From assembly GCF_030296015.1 (NCBI RefSeq), contig NZ_AP027368.1:3706839-3770838 (forward strand): 64,000 bases of DNA, in the 5' to 3' direction. Both the position numbers and the translations under genes were made by a program. The stretch comes from Ferrimonas sp. YFM. GTDB taxonomy: Bacteria > Pseudomonadota > Gammaproteobacteria > Enterobacterales > Shewanellaceae. Under the pieces are notes generated by a model. That model was not told the DNA's origin. It searched no databases and saw nothing but the letters and a program-made list of their open reading frames with translations. How positions within the stretch are numbered: position 1 is the stretch's first letter; each line of letters starts with the position of its first letter. Below are positions 37,335 to 46,706 of this stretch, one piece after another.

Positions 37335-37820
37335 ATGCGCATCAAGACACTCATCGCCACCCTGGCCCTGTGCCTGACTGCCACAGTGCAGGCACACTCC
37401 TCCGGCCACGGTGAATCCCTGGACTTCGGTACGCCAGTAGATGCCGAAAACATCACCAAAATCTCCACCCTGATGGCCAGCCCGGACAGCTACCTGGACA
37501 AGCCGGTCACCATCGAAGGCACCATCATCGCCGTGTGCGAAAAGCGTGGCTGCTGGATGAAGCTCGCCTCAGACAAGCGTTTTCAAAACCTGCGCGTCAA
37601 AGTAAAGGATGGCGATATGGTGTTCCCCCTGAGCGCCAAGGGCAGCACCGCCATCGCCACCGGCAAGTTGCAAAAGCTGGAATTCGACCTGGAGCGCACC
37701 CGCAAGATGAAAGCCCACTGGGCGGAGGAGAAGGGCGAGACATTCGATCCCGCCAGCGTCACCGAGCCCATGACCATGTACCAACTGGTCCCGACCGGTG
37801 TGAGCATCCTGGACCAGTAG
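37335..37820 (+). CDS. DUF4920-family secreted protein
   Basis: A 161-residue protein with signal peptide MRIKTLIATLALCLTATVQA. The body has VTIEGTIIAVCEKRGCWMKLAS, the conserved Cys pair block of DUF4920, on an OB-like fold, and MTMYQLVPTGVSI at the end. Ribosome site AAAGGACAGGAACTCTC before the ATG. It is one base from the next gene and clearly in an operon with it; the pair may serve metal or redox chemistry in the periplasm, which is inference. Confidence 0.8.
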   Translation: MRIKTLIATLALCLTATVQAHSSGHGESLDFGTPVDAENITKISTLMASPDSYLDKPVTIEGTIIAVCEKRGCWMKLASDKRFQNLRVKVKDGDMVFPLSAKGSTAIATGKLQKLEFDLERTRKMKAHWAEEKGETFDPASVTEPMTMYQLVPTGVSILDQ

Positions 37821-37821
37821 G

Positions 37822-38379
37822 ATGGCCATCAGCTGGTACCGCCTGAACCGCAACCTGCATCGGGACATTGGCTACTTCTGTATCGGCCTGACCATAGTGT
37901 TTGCGGTGTCCGGCATCGCGGTGAATCATAATGGCGATTGGAACCCCAACTATGTGGTGGCCAAAGACACCATAGAGGTCAGCAACGTCAGTTGGGATCA
38001 GCAGGACGATCAGCACCTGACCGATCAGGTGATGGCCCAGGTGGACACAGATCAGCCGGTGAAAGCGATCTACTGGGCTGCCCCCAATGAGTTTAAGGTG
38101 TTCCTGAAAGACGCCAGCAACCTGAGCCTGAACCTTGAGCAAAACACCATAGTGTTTGAGCACATCAAGGAGCGGGCGGTGTTCAAGGAGTTCAACCGAC
38201 TGCATCTTAATGAGGGACACAGTTCCTGGGTGATCTTCTCCGACCTCTACGCCGGCTTGCTGCTGTTCCTGGCCCTGAGCGCGCTGTTTATGGTGAAGGG
38301 CAAACACAGCCCATGGCGGCGCAAATCAATCTATCTGATTGGCGGCATTCTGGTGCCCCTGGTGTTCATCTTCCTGTAG
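37822..38379 (+). CDS. PepSY-associated transmembrane protein
   Basis: A 185-residue membrane protein. Helix 1 with LNRNLHRDIGYFCIGLTIVFAVSGIAVNHN is the PepSY_TM signature; a periplasmic PepSY-like part (45-130); then helices VIFSDLYAGLLLFLALSALFMVKG and SIYLIGGILVPLVFIFL. The LHLNEGHSSWVIFSD segment supports the family. Often found with iron or flavin reductases; here paired with the DUF4920 gene. Confidence 0.82.
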   Translation: MAISWYRLNRNLHRDIGYFCIGLTIVFAVSGIAVNHNGDWNPNYVVAKDTIEVSNVSWDQQDDQHLTDQVMAQVDTDQPVKAIYWAAPNEFKVFLKDASNLSLNLEQNTIVFEHIKERAVFKEFNRLHLNEGHSSWVIFSDLYAGLLLFLALSALFMVKGKHSPWRRKSIYLIGGILVPLVFIFL

Positions 38380-38386
38380 ATCGCCG

Positions 38387-38416
38387 AAGGTGGCCCCAGG
38401 GCCACCTTCTCTTTTC
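38387..38416 (+). terminator. Rho-independent terminator of the DUF4920/PepSY operon
   Basis: AAGGTGGCC, loop CCAG, GGCCACCTT, then CTCTTTT, 7 nt past the stop. Confidence 0.8.
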
Positions 38417-38724
38417 CACTCAGCCACCACATTCCACAACCATCACCCAAAAGACCATCCCCTACTCGAGTCAGCCCAATATCCTTATCGACACCCTGAA
38501 CAATAAAGTCAGCTGCGAAAATCAATGCCCATCGCCTTTACAATACGCCGCCCGAATAAAATCCGCACTTAATAATTTTCCACCGAAGAAATGTATGTAA
38601 AGGTCAATATTTTCATTCCTTTTGTAAAAGGATGAAAATAAATTAAAGCAGTGCAAACCTGAATTCTGTTGCCGAGTTGTTGTGCTAGCATCCAAGCTCT
38701 TATTCTCCATCCAGCTAGCCCAAA
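38417..38724. other. AT-rich intergenic region upstream of the acidic lipoprotein gene
   Basis: Distinctly AT-rich from about 38540 to 38660 against the GC-rich surroundings. No gene, hairpin or promoter that I can fix. Confidence 0.45.
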
Positions 38725-40146
38725 ATGAATATAAATAAAACCTTGTTCCCCCTGGCCTTGATTCCATTTCTTGGATTGGGACTGGCCGGTTGTGACTCCG
38801 ACGATTCCGATTCCAGTTCCAACGCCGGCCACATTCAGCTCTACAACGGCTCGGCCAACGCCCCCAGCCTGACCCTAACCCTGACTCAGGGCGACGACGA
38901 GTACAGCCATACCGGCATCGCCTACCCTGAATCCTCAGGCTATTTCAGCTATGACACCGGCAATTATGATCTGGCCCTTTCCTGGGAAGACAGTGATGAG
39001 GAAACGGTCACTCTCTATGAAGATTCCATCAAGGTCTCCAATGAGAAGTGGGAGCTGTTCACCGTCTCTGGGGATATCACCCAGGGTAAGGTGAATCACT
39101 TCCAGATTAACGAAGTGGATCTGGACAGCGATGACGACCAATTTGGTGTTCGCTTTATTAACCTGTCCGAGTCCGTGCCTGCGATGAATATATACTGGGC
39201 CGATGAGGATGAAGGGTTTGACCAGGCTGAGCTGCTGTTCCAGGTGGATGCCAATACTCAATCCGAAGAGCTCTATTTCGACAGAGATGGCTATCAGATC
39301 TTTGTCACTGCCACAGACAGCGACGAACTGCTTTACCAATCTTCCACGGTACAGTTCTACTCCACCACCCAGTACATCCTGATCTTAAGAGACGACAGCG
39401 GCAGTGCTCCCCTGTCCATGGACAGGGTGTCTACCAGCACAGGCGCGGTGGAATACCCGGACAGCCAGACCCAGGCTCAGCTTTGGCTGTACAACGGTTT
39501 GATTCAGCACGAGCTGCTGCCGGAATACACCGGCAGCATCGATGTGACCATCAACCAACCTGAGCAGGAGATCAGCGTTAACGCACTGGCACAGGGGCTG
39601 TTCAGCGAAGCACAGATCCTGGAGCCCGGCGACTACACCCTGGATTTCACCGACACCACCTCGGGCGAGCCGCTGGCCAGCAACCACCTGGTCTCTCTGA
39701 CCGAGGACCAGGACCAAACCCTGGTTGTCTATCTGCAGGAGTACGACTATGACGAGGACGACGAACAGGAGGATGAGGTCAAACTGCACACCCTCAGCCT
39801 GACCAACAGCCAGCGCAGCTCCATCTACGATCACCAGTTCAAGGTGGTCAACCTGGTGGATGACTATGGTGTGGTCACCTTCCACTTCCTGCTGCCCGGC
39901 GAAACCATTGCCGACAGCAGCTACTCGACCACCGCGTCGTTTTCCGAGTCCAGCAGCCTCATCCTGCCCAACGACAGCTACCGCATCCAGGCCGTTACCC
40001 AGAGCTATGGCACGGATCTGTTGCTGTCCACACTGGAAGTGACCCTGAACGAGGAGAGCGGTGAATACTACCTGTTGCTGGAACAAAGCGATGACAGCGA
40101 CTCTGAGTTCAGCCTGACCATGCGCCTGCAGAACCCAGGCTCTTAG
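38725..40146 (+). CDS. Acidic secreted lipoprotein with DUF4397-like repeats
   Basis: A 473-residue protein with lipobox LAGC at residues 20-23 followed by an acidic-serine spacer (DSDDSDSSSN). At least three related beta-rich segments start at HIQLYNGSANAPSLTLTL, VRFINLSESVPAMNIYWAD and FKVVNLVDDYGVVTFHFL, in the manner of DUF4397 repeats. Strongly acidic overall. Likely a surface or periplasmic protein of unknown role. Codon use is less GC-rich in the first third than in the rest. Confidence 0.7.
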   Translation: MNINKTLFPLALIPFLGLGLAGCDSDDSDSSSNAGHIQLYNGSANAPSLTLTLTQGDDEYSHTGIAYPESSGYFSYDTGNYDLALSWEDSDEETVTLYEDSIKVSNEKWELFTVSGDITQGKVNHFQINEVDLDSDDDQFGVRFINLSESVPAMNIYWADEDEGFDQAELLFQVDANTQSEELYFDRDGYQIFVTATDSDELLYQSSTVQFYSTTQYILILRDDSGSAPLSMDRVSTSTGAVEYPDSQTQAQLWLYNGLIQHELLPEYTGSIDVTINQPEQEISVNALAQGLFSEAQILEPGDYTLDFTDTTSGEPLASNHLVSLTEDQDQTLVVYLQEYDYDEDDEQEDEVKLHTLSLTNSQRSSIYDHQFKVVNLVDDYGVVTFHFLLPGETIADSSYSTTASFSESSSLILPNDSYRIQAVTQSYGTDLLLSTLEVTLNEESGEYYLLLEQSDDSDSEFSLTMRLQNPGS

Positions 40147-40161
40147 AAGAACAAAACCGGA

Positions 40162-40189
40162 AAAGGCGGCCAATGGCCGCCTTTCTGGG
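40162..40189. terminator. Bidirectional terminator between the acidic lipoprotein and efflux genes
   Basis: AAAGGCGGCC, loop AAT, GGCCGCCTTT, with a further GAAGAAC/GTTCTTC pair outside. Convergent genes on both sides. Confidence 0.85.
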
Positions 40190-40198
40190 TTCTTCGTA

Positions 40199-41257
40199 TC
40201 AAGAAAAGATGATGCTGTACAACACCCCGGCCCCGATGGCCATGGTCAGGATCACGGTGACAAAGGCGGCGATCATCTGGTTGCGGAAGATGGACTTCAG
40301 CAGAATCACTTCGGTCAGGCTGGCTCCGGCACTGCCGATGATCAGCGCCATCACCGAACCCAGGGCCATCCCCTTGGCCACCAGGGCGGAACTCAGCGGA
40401 ATCACCGCCTCGGCACGAATGTAGAGAGGAATGCCGATCACCGCCGCCACAGGTATGGCGTACCAGTTGCCCTCACCGGCGTACTGGGCAATCAGGTCCG
40501 TGGGGATGAAGCCGTAGATGAAGGCCCCCAGGGAGATCCCCAGCATCAGGTAGGGGAACACCTGCTTGAAGTCTTTCCAGGTGGCCCGCCACAGACGCAT
40601 CCATCGATTCTCCTCAACCTGCTGAGCCGGGGCACAGGCGGTGGCCGTGCCACAACCGGAGGCATCGACGCTGACCTGAGGCTCGGCGCCGGCGCAGCAG
40701 CTGACCGCAGGCTCAGGTTTGGCGTTAGGCTGACTGTCACAGCAGTTGCTGGAGGCCACCGGCTTGCTGTCACCACAGCAACTGGTGGTGGCACCGGCCA
40801 CCTCATAGGCTTCGGGCTTAACGTAACGCTCGAAACCCAGCTTCTCCAGCAGGTAACCGGCACTCACCGACACCACCATCGCCACCACGAAGTAGAAGGC
40901 CGCCACCTTGATGCCGAAAGTGATCACAAACAGGCCGATGATCACCGGGTTCAGCAGAGGACTGGAGAACAGGAACACCATCATCGGGCCGAACCCTGCC
41001 CTGGCCCTGAGCAGCCCCTTCAGGAAGGGGATGGTGGAGCAGGAGCAGAAGGGGGTAATGGCCCCTAAAAACGCCGCCACTATGTAGCCTTTACCCTTGC
41101 GGGAGCTGAGTATCGACTGGATCTTTTCCGGGGTCAGAAACTCCTGAAGCACTCCCACCAGGTAGCTGATCACCAGAAACAGGATGATCAGCTCGGTAGC
41201 GAGAAACAGGAACATGTCGGCCGCTTCGGCCAGTTTTGCGTAAAACTCGGGACTCAT
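40199..41257 (-). CDS. SO_0444-family Cu/Zn efflux permease
   Basis: A 352-residue permease (DUF318/ArsP fold). N-terminal helices with LLRARAGFGPMMVFLFSSPLLNPVIIGLF, then a cytoplasmic Cys-rich loop at about residues 145-215 (SCCGDSKP, NCCDSQP, SCCAGAE, GCGTATACAPAQ; ten Cys) and a second helix block. The Cys-rich loop is the mark of this efflux subgroup, described in Shewanella as exporting zinc and copper. Transcribed alone; a dyad sits just upstream, but the usual ArsR-type partner gene is not adjacent. Confidence 0.88.
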   Translation of the reverse strand: MSPEFYAKLAEAADMFLFLATELIILFLVISYLVGVLQEFLTPEKIQSILSSRKGKGYIVAAFLGAITPFCSCSTIPFLKGLLRARAGFGPMMVFLFSSPLLNPVIIGLFVITFGIKVAAFYFVVAMVVSVSAGYLLEKLGFERYVKPEAYEVAGATTSCCGDSKPVASSNCCDSQPNAKPEPAVSCCAGAEPQVSVDASGCGTATACAPAQQVEENRWMRLWRATWKDFKQVFPYLMLGISLGAFIYGFIPTDLIAQYAGEGNWYAIPVAAVIGIPLYIRAEAVIPLSSALVAKGMALGSVMALIIGSAGASLTEVILLKSIFRNQMIAAFVTVILTMAIGAGVLYSIIFS

Positions 41258-41268
41258 GGGAACACCTC

Positions 41269-41288
41269 ATTTCGAACTTTGTCGAAAT
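41269..41288. promoter_or_regulatory. Operator-like dyad upstream of the Cu/Zn efflux gene
   Basis: ATTTCGA-ACTTTG-TCGAAAT, perfect 7-bp arms, 11 bp from the ATG and next to the ribosome site. Suits a metal-responsive repressor such as an ArsR-type protein; no regulator gene is adjacent. Confidence 0.55.
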
Positions 41289-41463
41289 ATTAGTTTCCAC
41301 GCATATTGCCGTCAAGATTTATTTCTATTTTTTTCGAATTGTTTCCTTTGCCCTCGATCACCCCTGGCGAACCCGGTTCACTGCCGGCTTGTTGTTCTTT
41401 GAGCTGTCCGGCAGCATCCCCACTGAGTTTTCAGTAGAGTGAACCCTCATCCAAGGGAGTCCT

Positions 41464-42783
41464 ATGCGTCACTGGTTCCTCGCACTGCTGTTTCTCACCA
41501 TCGCCTGGCCCTCTCTGGTCGGCCTGACTGATCTCGAGCAGGGGCTTGCCCTGTTCCTGATGGCCGTGATGCTGTGGACCAGCCGGTTGCTGGGGGAGTT
41601 GCCGGGCATGGTGGTGATCCCCGTCCTGGCGCTGCTGCTGCAATTGATCACCCCCATCGATCTGGCCCAGGTGTTGATGTCGCCGGTCCTGGCGATCTTC
41701 ATTTTCGGCTTCAGCTTCGCCACCCTGAGCCGGGAGCAGAAGCTGGACAGACTGGCCCTGACCCTGCTCAGCAGGCTGTCCGGAGAGGATGAGCGACGCG
41801 CCTGCCGCCTGCTGTTCGCCATGACCGGCCTTATCTCCATGTGGACCAGCAATGTGGTCACCACTGCACTGATGCTGCCGCTGGCCATGAGCATCGCCCT
41901 GACCGCCACCGATCCCCACAGGGTGGGGAAAATCCAGTTCCTCAGCATCGGCATCGCCTTCAGTGCCACCCTGGGGGGCATGGCCACCCAGGTGGGCAGC
42001 TCCACCAGCCTGATCGCCAGTGAACTGGCCGGCGTGGACTTTATCGGCTGGCTGGTGACCGCCGCCCCCATCGCCCTGCTGCTGTGGCTGCTGATGGTGT
42101 GGATGCTGGAACGCCACTTTTCGCCGGACTTCAGTCAGCCCCTGACGTTGCCCCAGGCCCCTGCCATCACCCGGGCTCAGAAAGAGTCTCTGGTCATTGT
42201 GCTGCTCACCCTGATTGGCTGGGTCGGTGGCGCACTGGCCCTGAGGGGGATGAGTAAGGCCTACGCCTTGGTGCCGCTGTTCTCCGTCGCCGTGCTGATG
42301 CTGAGGGGACTGATCACCCCGGCAGGGGTGGTCAAATCGATGAAATGGCGGGTGATCACCATCTTTGTCTGCGCCATTACCCTGGGCAAGGTGTTGCACG
42401 ACAGCGGTGGCGGTAACCAGTTGGTGGAGTGGCTGTCTCCCCTGCTGTTCGATCTGCCTCTGATGCTGCAGATTGGTGTGTTCCTGCTGCTGATCTGTGT
42501 GTTTACCGAGTACATGAGCAACGTGGCCAGTGCCTCTCTGCTGGCGCCACTGATGCTGCTGCTGTTGCAGCCCCAGGGCGCCAGCCTGACCCAGATCTCC
42601 GCTCTGGTGGGCATTGGCTGCTCCCTGGCCTTTGTCCTCCCCAGTGCCACACCGGCCAACACCCTGGTGGTGGGCAGCGGCAACGTCACCCCACAAGGGC
42701 TGCGCGGATTTGGACTCAAATACAAGATCTCCGCGGCGCTGGTGCTGACCCTGGTGATCTGGGCCATGAGCTTAGTTAGATAA
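41464..42783 (+). CDS. SLC13-family anion/Na+ symporter-like permease
   Basis: A 439-residue membrane protein with about 11-12 helices. SNVVTTALMLPLAMSIA and YMSNVASASLLAPLMLLLL are the paired SNT-like substrate/sodium motifs of the DASS/SLC13 group; GGMATQVGSSTSLIASELAGVDF follows the first. Imports di- or tricarboxylates or sulfate with Na+; which one is not clear. Na+ gradient from Nqr could drive it. Confidence 0.85.
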   Translation: MRHWFLALLFLTIAWPSLVGLTDLEQGLALFLMAVMLWTSRLLGELPGMVVIPVLALLLQLITPIDLAQVLMSPVLAIFIFGFSFATLSREQKLDRLALTLLSRLSGEDERRACRLLFAMTGLISMWTSNVVTTALMLPLAMSIALTATDPHRVGKIQFLSIGIAFSATLGGMATQVGSSTSLIASELAGVDFIGWLVTAAPIALLLWLLMVWMLERHFSPDFSQPLTLPQAPAITRAQKESLVIVLLTLIGWVGGALALRGMSKAYALVPLFSVAVLMLRGLITPAGVVKSMKWRVITIFVCAITLGKVLHDSGGGNQLVEWLSPLLFDLPLMLQIGVFLLLICVFTEYMSNVASASLLAPLMLLLLQPQGASLTQISALVGIGCSLAFVLPSATPANTLVVGSGNVTPQGLRGFGLKYKISAALVLTLVIWAMSLVR

Positions 42784-43046
42784 ATAACAATAATCTCTGC
42801 CAACCTGGCCACCAAAACGCTGCATACCCGGCCTCCACACTGCCCCTCTATTTTTTTGCTCAATCCCTCGTTTCAATTTAAGACGCCTCCCACTTTCTAC
42901 CTTTTTCAAATTAAGTTGCACTTTTTCATAGTGAGCCCGCCCCTGGACACGCCGTACCATCTATTTCGCCAATGGATATCCGTTCGATGCACTACCCAAA
43001 ACAATTTGCTTATTGCCATTAACTGCTTACGTGGCAAGGAGATACA

Positions 43047-44951
43047 ATGAAACTAATACCCCCTGTCCTGATTGCGACGATAGTGTCCTGCGCCCTTTGC
43101 GGTTGCAACGACGACCATCAGCCACAGGCTCCTGAAACCGAAAACCCGCCAACAGCATCGAAACCCGACTATCTGGATGTGCAGGTGACCCCGAACGCCA
43201 TCAAAAATGGCACCATCAAACTGATGCTGGGTGAATATCAGGACGACATCAAAAGCTGGTTACTGAGTGACGATGCCAAAGATCTGGATAACGATGGCAA
43301 AGTTGGAATATTGGATGCCCACTTGGCGGGTATTCGAAATAACGAAAAACCCATCCTCTCTATTTCACTCACTGAAATGGACAAGGTACTAACGACCAAT
43401 CCCGATGGGCTGGGCGCGGGCACGGCACGACCTGATATCTTTCGTCCCGGCTACTATTCCGCCTTTGACCTGCTGAGATACTTGGCGGTGACCAGACAAG
43501 ACCTGACATTGACCAACATCGTTTCTCCTCAGGAGTCCGGATTGGGGACCTTCACCTTCGATGTCTCCTGGGACGTCAATGGCGACGGGGTACTGGCCGA
43601 GGCAGACGGAGACATGGTCAACAGTCCCGACTGGTACTTTCGCTTCAATACCGACGGCGGCCAGTTCTCCCGGGCCCGAGGCTCCATGCAGGGCTTTTCA
43701 CCCAGTGGCGAGGCCACATACGTGCGCATCGACGAGTATTGGCTTCAGGACAAGAGCTTGATAACCCTGCAACCCTTCTCCAAGGAGATGACCGCCCGAC
43801 GCCAATGGATCCAAAGGCAGGAGGTGGAGCACTTCCAGGCCAACGGCAACAAGGTTATCGTGCCTAAGGTGGTGGCCGTCGAGTATGGACGCGTGGAAAA
43901 CAACGGCGTGGTCGCCTTTGCGGAGAACATTGAGGTCACCCCCCAGGGGCACAGAAGTGACATCTTCCAGCCCGGGGTGATCACCGTCATGGACGCCATG
44001 ATCGCGGCACGAGACGCCCTGGGCGGAGTGAGCTTCTCCTACTGGGACTCCATGTCCACCGGTGCCGAGGTGGATCACTACGCCCTCTCCGGCATCGGCG
44101 AGCTGAGAAACTCCGGATTGCGCGGCTGGTTTACCCACTTCTATAACCCGTCAAAGCAGTTCCCCAATGGGGATTTCCAAAAATATGCCATCTGCGAATG
44201 GTCTGCCGACGGCAGCCCGGATGGGCAGGAGCCCGTCAGCAAAGAGGTGTGCGACCGAGACTGGGGCGGCCCCTTTGGCGGCGAGCACATCCACCTGATG
44301 CAGGATGTCTATCCACTGACCTTTGGCTACCTGGACCTCTATTGGGCCTACGGCAACATGCATGACTACTTCGGCCCGAAAGAGCGAAATGGGGAACAGG
44401 CCATCGAGTGGAATTTTGCCAGCGATGGGTCTCCAGACGTTGCCGTGGTTCGAACTCTGGCTGTTCCGGGTTCCGACTCGGGGCCGGCTCCCCTGCTGAA
44501 CGACAACCATTTTGGCTGGGGGATCGCCGACTGCACTCAGTGTCACAATGACCAAGCCAACCCCCTGGGCCACGGGGGGCATGCCTGGCCCATCAACTCA
44601 AGTGACGGCTTTGATGCGCCTCAACCCTACTACTGCGCCAGTTGCCACGGTGTCAACGGCGCCCCCGAGGCCCATGGTGAAGACGCACGCTGCTTTTTCT
44701 GCCATGGCGGTGAACGGCAACCCAAGAACCACCACGATGCCTCGACCAAGGTGCGCTACCAGGGCGAAGATAACCTGAAGGCCAACGCCTCCTATGGCCA
44801 CTTCGACCCCTTCCAGGCGGTGCCTGCCGACACCTTCGGCAATCACAAGCCTTACTCTGAGGTATGGGAGAGCAAGAACAATGATTGGTCCATGAGCAAG
44901 GTGTTCCCGGATCCATACGCCTGTCTGACCTGTCACAGGAATCCCCAATAG
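43047..44951 (+). CDS. Tetraheme c-type cytochrome lipoprotein with EF-hand-like loops
   Basis: A 634-residue lipoprotein (signal ending LCGC, Cys20). Two EF-hand/dockerin-like loops are seen: DNDGKVGILDAHL near residue 81 and DVNGDGVLAEAD near 176. The middle 200-480 is not recognised. The C-terminus has four heme sites: CTQCH (496), CASCH (530), CFFCH (549) and CLTCH (626), with extra His in HNDQANPLGHGGHAW and HH in KNHHDAS as possible axial ligands. AAGGAG precedes the ATG. Probably a periplasmic or surface electron-transfer protein; the family and partner are unknown. A LuxR-type regulator follows. Confidence 0.85.
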   Translation: MKLIPPVLIATIVSCALCGCNDDHQPQAPETENPPTASKPDYLDVQVTPNAIKNGTIKLMLGEYQDDIKSWLLSDDAKDLDNDGKVGILDAHLAGIRNNEKPILSISLTEMDKVLTTNPDGLGAGTARPDIFRPGYYSAFDLLRYLAVTRQDLTLTNIVSPQESGLGTFTFDVSWDVNGDGVLAEADGDMVNSPDWYFRFNTDGGQFSRARGSMQGFSPSGEATYVRIDEYWLQDKSLITLQPFSKEMTARRQWIQRQEVEHFQANGNKVIVPKVVAVEYGRVENNGVVAFAENIEVTPQGHRSDIFQPGVITVMDAMIAARDALGGVSFSYWDSMSTGAEVDHYALSGIGELRNSGLRGWFTHFYNPSKQFPNGDFQKYAICEWSADGSPDGQEPVSKEVCDRDWGGPFGGEHIHLMQDVYPLTFGYLDLYWAYGNMHDYFGPKERNGEQAIEWNFASDGSPDVAVVRTLAVPGSDSGPAPLLNDNHFGWGIADCTQCHNDQANPLGHGGHAWPINSSDGFDAPQPYYCASCHGVNGAPEAHGEDARCFFCHGGERQPKNHHDASTKVRYQGEDNLKANASYGHFDPFQAVPADTFGNHKPYSEVWESKNNDWSMSKVFPDPYACLTCHRNPQ

Positions 44952-44966
44952 CAACCGCGCCAGCAC

Positions 44967-44987
44967 AGGGGGCATTTACGGCCCCCT
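44967..44987 (+). other. Hairpin between the tetraheme gene and the LuxR-type gene
   Basis: AGGGGGC, loop ATTTACG, GCCCCCT, 15 nt after the cytochrome stop. There is no T-run, so it may stabilise the mRNA end or give partial termination. Confidence 0.5.
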
Positions 44988-45036
44988 GAGCGATCGCTAC
45001 CATCAATGAGAGAACTCATGCTGGAAGGTCAGAGTA

Positions 45037-45780
45037 ATGAAAAACCTGAGTCTTTCTAATCCCGATATTATTCGCGTCCTGAAGCAGTCTTTGGCCCAGT
45101 TCGGATTTAACGGATTTTGTTTCCATCTGCCGCTGGAAAACAATGACCTGCCTGACGTCGATCTGCCCAAATTAAGAGAGTATCGCCCTGAAGTGCTTAA
45201 GAGAGAGCGTTTGGTCATCGCCTCAGATCAACGGGCCATCAAGGTCAGGGAGTACTATTTCCGGTTGTTCGCCGACAAGCTGGACAGCGGACTCACCAAG
45301 AAAAAGAGAAGCGGCCCAAACCCCTGGGAAGGCCCCAATCTCAAGACCTCATCGGGACAACAGTTTCAGCAGTTCTTGCAGACCAACGACGTCGAGACCG
45401 TGGTCAACTGGCTGGTGCCACTGCCCTGTCCCTGGACAGGCATGTTTAACCTGTTCACCACCCAGAAAAAGGAGGAGATAGTGCGCCACTGTCGCCAACA
45501 TGAAGCTGAGTTGCACCGGCTTCTGAGCCTTCACGCCGGCTACATTGTTTCTGAGGCGATCAACAGATTGAATCCCATCACCAATCATGGGCTGTTCAGC
45601 AAGAAGGCCCTTCGCGTGCTGGAGCTGATTGCTCACGGGGTTTCGGTGGAGGAGATCAGTGAGACAGAAAACCTGTCTGTCCGGGGAGTCTGCTACCACA
45701 TAGACCGGATGAAAGGCGTATTGAAGTGCCACAACAGGAGTCACCTCATCTACCGGGCAACCAAACTGGGCCTAATCTGA
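45037..45780 (+). CDS. LuxR-type transcriptional regulator with an unrecognised N-terminus
   Basis: A 247-residue protein. The C-terminal 60 residues form a GerE/LuxR helix-turn-helix (FSKKALRVLELIAHGVSVEEISETENLSVRGVCYHIDRMKGVLKCHNRSHLIYRATKLGLI). The N-terminal 170 residues do not match PAS, REC or autoinducer domains that I can see. The gene lies 85 nt after the tetraheme cytochrome, same strand, so it may control that cytochrome. Confidence 0.8.
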   Translation: MKNLSLSNPDIIRVLKQSLAQFGFNGFCFHLPLENNDLPDVDLPKLREYRPEVLKRERLVIASDQRAIKVREYYFRLFADKLDSGLTKKKRSGPNPWEGPNLKTSSGQQFQQFLQTNDVETVVNWLVPLPCPWTGMFNLFTTQKKEEIVRHCRQHEAELHRLLSLHAGYIVSEAINRLNPITNHGLFSKKALRVLELIAHGVSVEEISETENLSVRGVCYHIDRMKGVLKCHNRSHLIYRATKLGLI

Positions 45781-45907
45781 GCCGTCCCAACTGACGCTCG
45801 ACAACGTCAATGTTCCTCCTCACCAAACAGCCTGTAAGCCCACGCCGGCCTACATGGACATGATTTCGCGCTCCATAATGAACCATTATCCGATTTGGAG
45901 TCCTGTC

Positions 45908-46435
45908 ATGAGAGCCATCCTGCCCCTGCTGATTGCCCTGGCGATCCCCCCAGCCCTTCAGGCAAGAGCCACCGACCTTGACCCGATTAATGATCTCAGC
46001 CCCAACTATCAGCCTCAGGCGAGATACACGCTCAGCAACAACGACGTGAAGAGCTTCATCTACCGTTGGTTTGCCGCCTTCGATCATCAGAGGGAAGCCG
46101 GCTACTTCCTCAATCGCATCGCCAACCCCATTGAGATGCACTACCCCGGAACCCCCATTCGCTCAGAGCAGGATTTTCTGAATTGGTACAAGGGGGTCAC
46201 CGACACCATCATCTGGAACAGTCATCAGATTGACCAGATTGAGGTCAGTGGCAGCCAGAAGCTTGGCTGGGAGGCCAGTTACCGGGTTCGCTGGCAAGCC
46301 AGGGAGAAAAGCGGCGCCACCCATGATGTGATGGTGGCCCAGCGGCTGTACATCATCCGCAGGGGGGATCAGCTTCAGATTGCCCGATTGCAGGCGGAGA
46401 TCCTGCCGGAGCCCGGCCATGACCAGGCGCCTTGA
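45908..46435 (+). CDS. Secreted NTF2/SnoaL-like small protein
   Basis: A 175-residue protein with signal peptide MRAILPLLIALAIPPALQARA. The body (FIYRWFAAFDHQREAGYFLNRIANPIEMHYPGTPIRSEQDFLNWYKGV; EVSGSQKLGWEASYRVRWQARE) has the shape of a SnoaL/NTF2 cone. ATG 45908 has GGAG eight bases upstream; the outer frame from 45854 would break the signal peptide. Function unknown. Confidence 0.72.
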   Translation: MRAILPLLIALAIPPALQARATDLDPINDLSPNYQPQARYTLSNNDVKSFIYRWFAAFDHQREAGYFLNRIANPIEMHYPGTPIRSEQDFLNWYKGVTDTIIWNSHQIDQIEVSGSQKLGWEASYRVRWQAREKSGATHDVMVAQRLYIIRRGDQLQIARLQAEILPEPGHDQAP

Positions 46436-46645
46436 TGCAAGCAATCCAGGCGTAGCCCCCGCAACGGCGACACTGGACTGCACACCCCCGGCAAGGCCGT
46501 CATCTGCCTGAACAGAGGGGGCGTGGCTCCGACCTTCTGTTCGGGCCAGCCCCCGTCCCATCCAACGGCAGGCCCGAGGTGCTCGCTCGCCTTCTTACGC
46601 TTCCCCCTTCCAGCTCCTGCCAAGGGCAAAAAACGCCCAAGCTCG

Positions 46646-46676
46646 TTGACCTGTCTATAGCTTCATAGTTTAGTGT
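46646..46676 (+). promoter_or_regulatory. MerR-type promoter with a 19-bp spacer
   Basis: TTGACC and TAGTGT are separated by 19 bp, the long spacer typical of MerR-activated promoters. The dyad CTAT-AGCTTC-ATAG (46655-46668) is centred in the spacer. It lies 30 bp upstream of the MerR-methyltransferase gene, so autoregulation is likely. Confidence 0.6.
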
Positions 46677-46706
46677 CAGCATCCTCACTGTTTTTGGACG
46701 CGACTC

